From the NCBI GenBank assembly GCA_022702545.1, contig JAHRBC010000007.1:2294001-2358000 (forward strand): a stretch of 64,000 bases of DNA. Reading direction: 5' to 3'. The stretch comes from Phycomyces nitens (taxonomy: Eukaryota; Mucoromycota; Mucoromycetes; Mucorales; Phycomycetaceae). Position 1 is the stretch's first letter. The number at the start of each line of letters is the position of its first letter. The notes beneath the pieces are model-generated. The model worked only from the letters and a program-made list of their open reading frames with translations, searched no databases and was not told the DNA's origin. Shown piece after piece: positions 58,096 through 64,000 of this stretch. The position numbers and the translations under genes are program-made.

Positions 58096-59313
58096 ATGGA
58101 CAGTGAATGGGACAAGACAACCTTTGATAGGGATATCAAGTCTCTCTTGGAAACAAAGCTTCCGGTATCGGCATCTAGAATCACCAATCTCCAGACGTCT
58201 GCACTAGCTCATCCTCAGGTATGTTTTGGTTGGTTTAGTCAATATATATACATAAAGTAGCTGGGATACAACGAGGCCAAAGACTTGACATCATTCGCAT
58301 GCCATTATTATTTTTTGCTTGCATTTATTAGCATTCAAACTACATAATCCAGTGTATCATTCGCTTTATCGAATCCGCTCCTCCAGATTATCGCCTAGCA
58401 GGTTTGTATGTGATTGACGCAATCTCTCGGGCAATCCATCGCCAGGCCAGAAAAAAGGCAGATGCAAATGAACCTTCGTCTGCGGATCTGGACAATTACC
58501 TCAAACGGTTTGCAACTGCAATGAAGAATGGCGCTCTCTCTGGCTGTTTTGCCGAATGCTCCACCAAGGACAAGGTGAGGATTATTCCTTCTTTTTTTTT
58601 GTTATTATTATTTTTTATTCTCTTTATTGCATTTGAATACATTCCTTGTGTTCATGTGTAAAGTACACATCTATCTGCCTGCCCATCTCTATTACCATCA
58701 ATGCTCTTTTGTTGTTGCCCATCTTTTTATTATTATTATTATTATTTTTGTTGCTGTTGGCGTCGTCATCATCTTCAAAATTTCTGGATTACTGGGGGGG
58801 TGTATTTGGTAAGGTACATTCTTTTGGGCCAAAAAAGAAGACTTTGGCATCCTAACACGCCGTCCCCAACACGCACGCAAATGAACAAGACAGAGACGAT
58901 GAGTGAAGGCTTTGAGGACAAGATATGACAAGGGAAACCATTCACCTATTAATACCATCAATGACGACCTCAGCAGCAACCAAAGAGTGGAAAAAAGAAA
59001 AGAAAATGAAAGAGGGGAGTCCATTCAAACAAACAAACAATCAGACAGACAGGCAGAACAGACAGGCAGAACAGACAGAACAGGCAGGCAGAACAGAACA
59101 GAAAACAGTACAGAATTGAAACAAAATTGAATCAAGAAGATGCTTGAAATCAAAATTGTATATTCTGTCAGCAAAAAGAAATGAAATGTGTCAAGGCCAT
59201 GCGATGAATGTGTACAAGCCCATTTCTTAAGAGTTTCTGCTCCTACTTTGGAATGGGTTTGCAGGAGCATGTGTGTTTTTCCGCTTAAACCCACCATTTA
59301 TTTGCGGCCTGTG

Positions 59314-59345
<32 letters not shown>

Positions 59346-61725
59346 TATTCAAGACTCTTATTATTTTATTCGATACATTTGGTCCACCTGGTTTCTTAAT
59401 CTTTATCAAAATAAAATAGGAAAAAGTCAAAAAGACTCTCGATTTCTGGGAACAGGGAAGCATCTATCCCCGAGACGTGGTGGAGTACATAAAGCATTCA
59501 TTTATGAAAAGTGCGTCAACAGTCAGCGCTGGACAGACAGACGGCGGCAATAAAGCTTATCCTGAAGACACAAAAGGTTGCTCCATCGTTCGTTCTTCAT
59601 TTTTCTTTTCTTGATCCTTTTCGTTTTGTAACCAATTCCCTACAAGAAGGGGGGCTGCACAAGAAACTAAACAAAAACACACATCTTTACTCCTCCTAGT
59701 GCTCTCTACCCCGCCTCCTCTCATTGACTCGGCGTCGCTTTTGGCCACCCTTAGCTCCATCAGCCAAGGCACCCTCGGTAATCTCGGTAATCTCGGTAAT
59801 CTCGGTGGCCTTGGTCAGCCCATTGCCCAGCCCCCGCAATTCAGCGATCCCATCAAGCCTGAATTCCACAATGAAGATGAGTCTTCATCCGGACTACCAC
59901 CTGGCCTGGCCAGACTTTTGGGTGGACTGGTTTCCAACCCCATCACCGCTGTCAGCCCTGGGCTGTCTGTGCCCACAAGCACTCCACTCCCACCAGGTCT
60001 GATTAATTTTGGCCGTCCAGTGCTTGACAATCCAGCCAATTCTCAACAGGTTCCTAGCGACCCTCGTCTGCGTCCTTCTAATAATGGCCTGCCGGCTGCA
60101 TTTGATCGATCGAGCCCTGCAAACACCACTCCTCCACGCGACCCTCGGGATCCTCGGGACCCACGCGACTCTCGGGATCCCCGGGACTCTCGCGCAGGAC
60201 GCCAGTACATTCCTCTGCAGCCACCTCCCTTTCAGCAATACCAACAGATGGACATCCCTAGGCCCCCAATGAACCTCGAGCAACAACCAATGGCCTACCA
60301 GACGCGCCAGTCTCCAGTGTCTGAACAACCAATGGCCTTTCACCACCAGCAACAGGCAGGATACCAGTCGTCGCCACAGCACTCTCCTCGTTCCTACATG
60401 GACCACCAGGAACCAAATGGGTTCCAGAGACCAGTGATGAACAATGGACGCCAAACAATGCTTGCTGGACCAGGACAGCCAAATAGACCCCAGTTTTCTG
60501 ACCGTCCCAGAGAGAGATTCGATGGAGGACCCAAGCCGGCAAACCCAAGTTTTGGGTGGACTCCAGCACCTCCAAAGCTGCCACTCCAAGGGCCCATTAG
60601 TGACCCAACCCTTCCGTCTGGCTGTATTCGAGGTAGATTGATTAGAATGATTTGTTGTTGTTGAAAATTGTACTGATTGACTGTTGTCTAGTCCTCACTC
60701 GCACTCTGTTTGTGGGGCCATTGCCAGACAAGTATGAGAAAGGCGATGTGGCACGGGTGTTTTCAACATATGGCGAATTGGCCAGCATCATAGTAAGTCT
60801 CTTGAGATTGATTTCCTAATAATGTCTAACATTGAATCCATCAGCTGTCTCACAAGCCAAAGGGCCGGTGCAATGGGTTTATCAAGTTTGTCAAGAGATC
60901 AGCAGTAGAACAGGCAAAGTATGGGTCAAATGGACTGGTGATCAACGGTGAGCCTGTCAAGGTAAGGTTTGGTGATAGATACGACTCTAGAGGAATCGCT
61001 AAAGAACAGTTCCCCCCCTTTTTCTTTCCCAATTGGGTCTATTACTTAAATAAAAGGTCAATTGGGCATATGGTTTTGGCCCAAAGAAAATGTTCAGTTA
61101 TGATCAAGGTGAATCGATCATACCTCTTGACCAACTTTCAGAGGACGAAAAGGCCAGTCTGGTAACAGCACCTGTTGGCGGCTTCCAGGGCCAGCCCGTC
61201 AGGGACCAGATGACGATCGAAGAACCCGAAGTGCAGTATAGGCCAGAATGGAAGAAGCAGGCAGAAGAAGGTGGCGGTGGTAGTGGTGGTAGTGCATTTG
61301 GTGGAGGACCTCTGGGTTATGAGAATACAAACAATGTTCCCAATACCATTACCAATACCAATACCAATCCAAATCCAATCCAAAATCCAATCCAAAATCC
61401 AACCCCTAATCCCAACCCCAATCCCAATTCTAATCCTAATCCTAGTCCTAGTCCCAATACAACCAATGGGACAGGCAGCCGACGTGCTTGGAGACAGAGC
61501 CGTTGGGACACAGCTGGTGATGATAATAGATCCAGGCAGACTCAAGGGCGTCCGGAAGACTTTGAGCGGTCAAAAAAGAGGCGTGTTGATGAATATCCTC
61601 CCATGGCCAACCCATGGATGCAGCGTGGTGGCCAGGCTCCCTTCCGTCCCCCACAATTCTCCCATGTCCCACCAACAACAGGGCGTCCATTCATGCCCCA
61701 CCAAGGAAACACCATGCAGCAATAG
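58096..61725 (+). CDS. SEB1: Nrd1/Seb1-like CID and RRM RNA-processing factor
   Basis: Binds the Pol II CTD and nascent RNA to couple termination and 3' processing. Exons 58096-58218, 58332-58574, 59420-59576, 59700-60632, 60692-60792, 60845-60961 and 61057-61725 give 780 aa. Residues 1-145 form the CID (FDRDIKSLLETK, RLAGLYVIDAISRAIHRQAR, KVKKTLDFWEQGSIYP). A long Pro/Gln/Asn region contains repeats: LGNLGNLGNLGGLG and DPRDPRDPRDSRDPRDSR. The RRM (TRTLFVGPLPDKYEKGDVAR ... CNGFIKFVKRSAVEQA) follows, with the Seb1-type extension VNWAYGFGPKKMFSYDQGES. An Asn-Pro repeat (61340-61470) lies near the C-terminus. Intron 2 (58575-59419) is 845 bp, far longer than others here. Confidence 0.92.
59040..59103 (+). 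repeat. Minisatellite of ACAGGCAGA-type units in Seb1-like intron 2
   Basis: Several GGCAGAACAGACA-like units within the 845-bp intron, followed at 59316-59341 by a (CT)n run. Both lie between CID exons. Confidence 0.75.
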
Positions 61726-61965
61726 ATTTACTAGATCCCTCTCTATATGCATTTCCAACTTATTCTTTGCCTTTACTGCTCTACCCATCATCATTCATTG
61801 TCTTGCATATTATCGCCAATAAACCAAAAACAAAGAATATAATATAATATAGTTATTATAATTGTTATAATTGCATTTGTTTGAAACAGTCACAAAGCCT
61901 CTAAAAAACACTCATGCTTCCAGAATCCAAGTTACTCTCTTTTTAAAAAAAACCAAAAATTGATC

Positions 61966-62335
61966 ATGGCATCGTTTTATGATGAGGTGTGTTTAATTAA
62001 ACCTAGACTTTTTGGAATGACCAAGATTTTTTTTCCCCTAAAAAAAATAATCTAGATTGAAATCGAGGACATGGAGTTTGATGAGGATGAGCAAGTATAC
62101 ACCTATCCTTGTCCATGTGGAGACAAGTTTACAATCTACATGGTAAAACCTCTTTCTTTCTTTATTTAATCATTAGTATTAATCCCAATCACAGGATGAA
62201 CTGAGGGATGGCGAAGATGTTGCCCGCTGTCCATCCTGCTCTCTGATCATCAGAGTCATTTATGATCCCGATGAGTTTGCAGACGAAGACGAGGAATCTA
62301 CATTCCAAGTAGATGCCACAATTGCTGTTGCATAA
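61966..62335 (+). CDS. DPH3: Diphthamide biosynthesis protein 3 / Kti11 (CSL zinc finger)
   Basis: Electron carrier for the radical SAM steps of diphthamide synthesis on eEF2 and of Elongator tRNA modification. Exons 61966-61986, 62056-62142 and 62195-62335 give 82 aa, the usual length. Zinc ligands: YPCPCGDKF and RCPSCSLII, with the CSL motif intact. [10 protein letters not shown] and [10 protein letters not shown] are family-typical. The first exon is only 21 nt. Acidic C-terminal tail. Confidence 0.95.
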
Positions 62336-62486
62336 ATTCCTCTCTTTAAAAGACACTTTTATCCATAACCCTCTCTCTCTCCAAAAAACAATAATAACAT
62401 ATTACTACTCATCCTCGCACCTCTCTCTCTCCCTTTTATAATACAACAACCATGCATCTCTCACAATCGACTGAAAACTTTATATT

Positions 62487-63571
62487 TTAAATGTCCTTTC
62501 TTGACTCGACTGTCATCAAGTTTGTCTTTTCAAACTTATTGCGCTCGTCCAACAACTGGTTGTACTCTACAGCCTGTTGCTCAACCTGTTTCTTGAGAGT
62601 CTCGATATCAAGGTCCTTTTTCTTCAATTCCTTGATTTCCTTTGTAAGATCAGTAACCTGCTTGGTATAAGTTGTCTCGAGATCAATCAAGCGCTGCTGG
62701 TCCTTCATGGTCACAGCAGACTGTTTTTCATCATGGTTAATTAACTTGTTTGGAGCCTTTAAGCACTTGCCTCTTTCTTTGCATTGTCAAGCTCTTCATC
62801 GCGCTTCAGCATGTTGAGGACCAACTTGCTTGTTCTCTCGAGAATCCTAAGACAAGTCCATCAGCATATGTCAAATCACACCACCCAATTACTCACAGTG
62901 AAAGGAAAAGTGTGAATCCGGTGAGGTACAGGTTGCGCTGGGCATAAAATCTCTTGGCCTTGAGGTTGGCCTCGTAGTTGTAGTCGTGGTTGTGTTCCTC
63001 CAGAGCTTCACTTTCGATACGGTTGAGACGATTAAGAGTGTCTGTGGTCAAAAATAAATAAATAAATTAGTGAGTGATTAGTTGGATAAGATGTCCAAGG
63101 AAACAGCTTTGGAATACATGGACTTGCCTATGAACAGTACGAATATGAATCTATATGACCAACACGTTAGCTTGTATTAATACTCCATCTTGCCTGATAC
63201 TTACGCAAACACAATCTTTAATCCATGAAGGCCATTTGCAATCTAACGTATTTGGTTAGTCTTGATATTTTGAAAGACGCGTGGTTTGTTCATGTGAAAT
63301 ACGTACAGCAGGCGAAGTAGAGGCAAACTTCATCATTGCTCTACGCCAGCGTGTAGGAAGAGGGGTCTTTATGGAATAGAGTTAGTGGTGGAGGTCTGAT
63401 TTGGTCATTGAATGCTCACCACAAGAATGCCAAAGGCAATCATCTATAGCCAAAAAAAAAAAAAAGGAGGGGGGGATTGATGAGATTGATTAAAGACCCT
63501 TGTGTTTTTAAGAATGCAATAGTTACCTCGGTGACAAGGATACCAAACGTAAGAGAGTAGTAGATTGGCAT
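62487..63571 (-). CDS. BAP31/Yet3-like ER membrane protein
   Basis: ER sorting/chaperone factor. Eight exons: 63527-63571, 63420-63443, 63307-63366, 63205-63242, 63128-63150, 63041-62897, 62846-62771, 62720-62487; 214 aa. Three hydrophobic N-terminal spans: YYSLTFGILVTEMIAFGILV, IANGLHGLKIVFAFIFVLFI and YLTGFTLFLSLIL. The conserved FYAQRNLYLTGF precedes span 3. After residue 125 a coiled coil runs to the end (LETTYTKQVTDLTKEIKELK, LKKQVEQQAVEYNQLLDERN). No KKXX retrieval signal is visible at the end (VESRKDI). Introns 63042-63127 and 62721-62770 both use GC donors (GCAAGT). Confidence 0.9.
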
Positions 63572-64000
63572 TTGTGGTGGGCTTGATGTTTGATTGAAAA
63601 GGTAATAAAGATCAACAATTTAAACTGGCCGATATTTTCAATCACTGTCAGCCATTTTCTCCTTCTTTTTTTTTTCTTTCCTTGTCCCGGGTTTGTGTGA
63701 CACCCGAGAGTCTTGCCGTCAACTGTTGCTCTTGAGAGCCAGGAAACTGACTGGCGTCTGGGGGATCTCTTTTGGCCAAGCAGCCAATCAATTACTATAT
63801 AGGTATCAAAACCACACCACTGCTTGGAAGCTGCTTGTTTCTTTTTTTGCTGGTTGCCAAGAAATGCTTGCCTAGGGTTTCCTCGTTTTGGTGCATATGC
63901 TTGAGACTATATGTATTTCCTAAAATAGGAGCTCAAAGGGTGCTTTACGTGTTATCCCCCAAACATTGGTTGCATAAACAGCGTGATTATCCTGAATGTT
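63572..64000. other. Right-edge upstream region of the BAP31-like gene
   Basis: Poly-T at 63666-63676 and no coding frame accepted. Presumably the promoter of the minus-strand BAP31-like gene. Confidence 0.45.

Noticed and set aside
58698..59024. A separate gene or extra exon inside the long Seb1-like intron
   Set aside because: The CID reads continuously from exon 2 to exon 3, and the frames in between are low complexity with no domain.
59894..60589. Minus-strand 231-codon frame opposite the Seb1-like exon 4
   Set aside because: Trp/Arg/Leu-rich antisense of a Pro/Gln-rich coding exon with no independent support.

Overview
This window is nuclear DNA of an early-diverging filamentous fungus, most likely a member of the Mucoromycota (Mucorales-like). 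Intergenic DNA is AT-rich. Introns are short (mostly 48-100 bp) with GTAAGT/GTATGT-like donors. Gene content is fungal (Bud6, Shr3, Rrn5, a Pho85-type cyclin, Nrd1/Seb1), with an HSPA12-like Hsp70 and decayed Tc1/mariner and Ty3-like elements. The genus is inferred; no rRNA or marker gene is present. I rebuilt exons by hand by joining reading frames across splice signals and checking phase and family alignment, so internal exon edges are predictions.

Layout. 1-7.7 kb, minus strand: Bud6/AIP3 (3' end cut by the left edge), a PB1 + C2H2 zinc-finger protein and chaperonin subunit CCT5. 7.7-20.5 kb is repeat-rich: a palindromic MITE, an HSPA12-like Hsp70 gene with a dead Tc1/mariner element inserted next to its stop codon, a small two-helix membrane protein, and a decayed cyclin-like frame. 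20.5-28.1 kb: Orm1/ORMDL, a small tail-anchored protein, a Nup98-like autoproteolytic-domain protein divergent from an SVIP-like protein, a GNAT acetyltransferase and the ER chaperone Shr3. 28-39.8 kb is mostly gene-poor, holding reverse-transcriptase debris, an AVT-type vacuolar amino-acid transporter (31.6-33.5 kb) and a pair of about 0.6 kb inverted repeats (34.75-37.0 kb). 39.8-63.6 kb is gene-dense: serine carboxypeptidase, Rrn5, AlkB-like dioxygenase, Apc10/Doc1, PRL phosphatase, PQ-loop transporter, C2H2 factor, COMPASS subunit Swd1, Pcl cyclin, mitochondrial RsmH, Seb1/Nrd1, Dph3/Kti11 and BAP31.

Functional themes. Genes of amino-acid handling (Shr3, AVT, PQ-loop/Ypq, carboxypeptidase), transcription (Rrn5 for Pol I, Swd1 and Seb1 for Pol II) and cell cycle/polarity (Bud6, Pcl cyclin, Apc10) are present. 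They are ordinary single genes and do not form a metabolic cluster.

Most notable observations: (i) at least six introns of about 85 use GC-AG splice sites, all with GCAAG donors and several overlapping a GT donor 4 nt downstream that would shift the frame; (ii) a stand-alone Nup98 autopeptidase-type domain with no FG repeats and no HFS cleavage motif; (iii) an SVIP-like gene whose first coding exon is only ATG and whose last is 9 nt; (iv) 25 bp between the AlkB-like stop and the Apc10 start; (v) recurrent T(n)A(n) palindromic tracts, three of them inside introns; (vi) long inverted repeats and Tc1-related elements. I found no CRISPR array, rRNA or confident tRNA. I did not find a convincing new multi-gene system.
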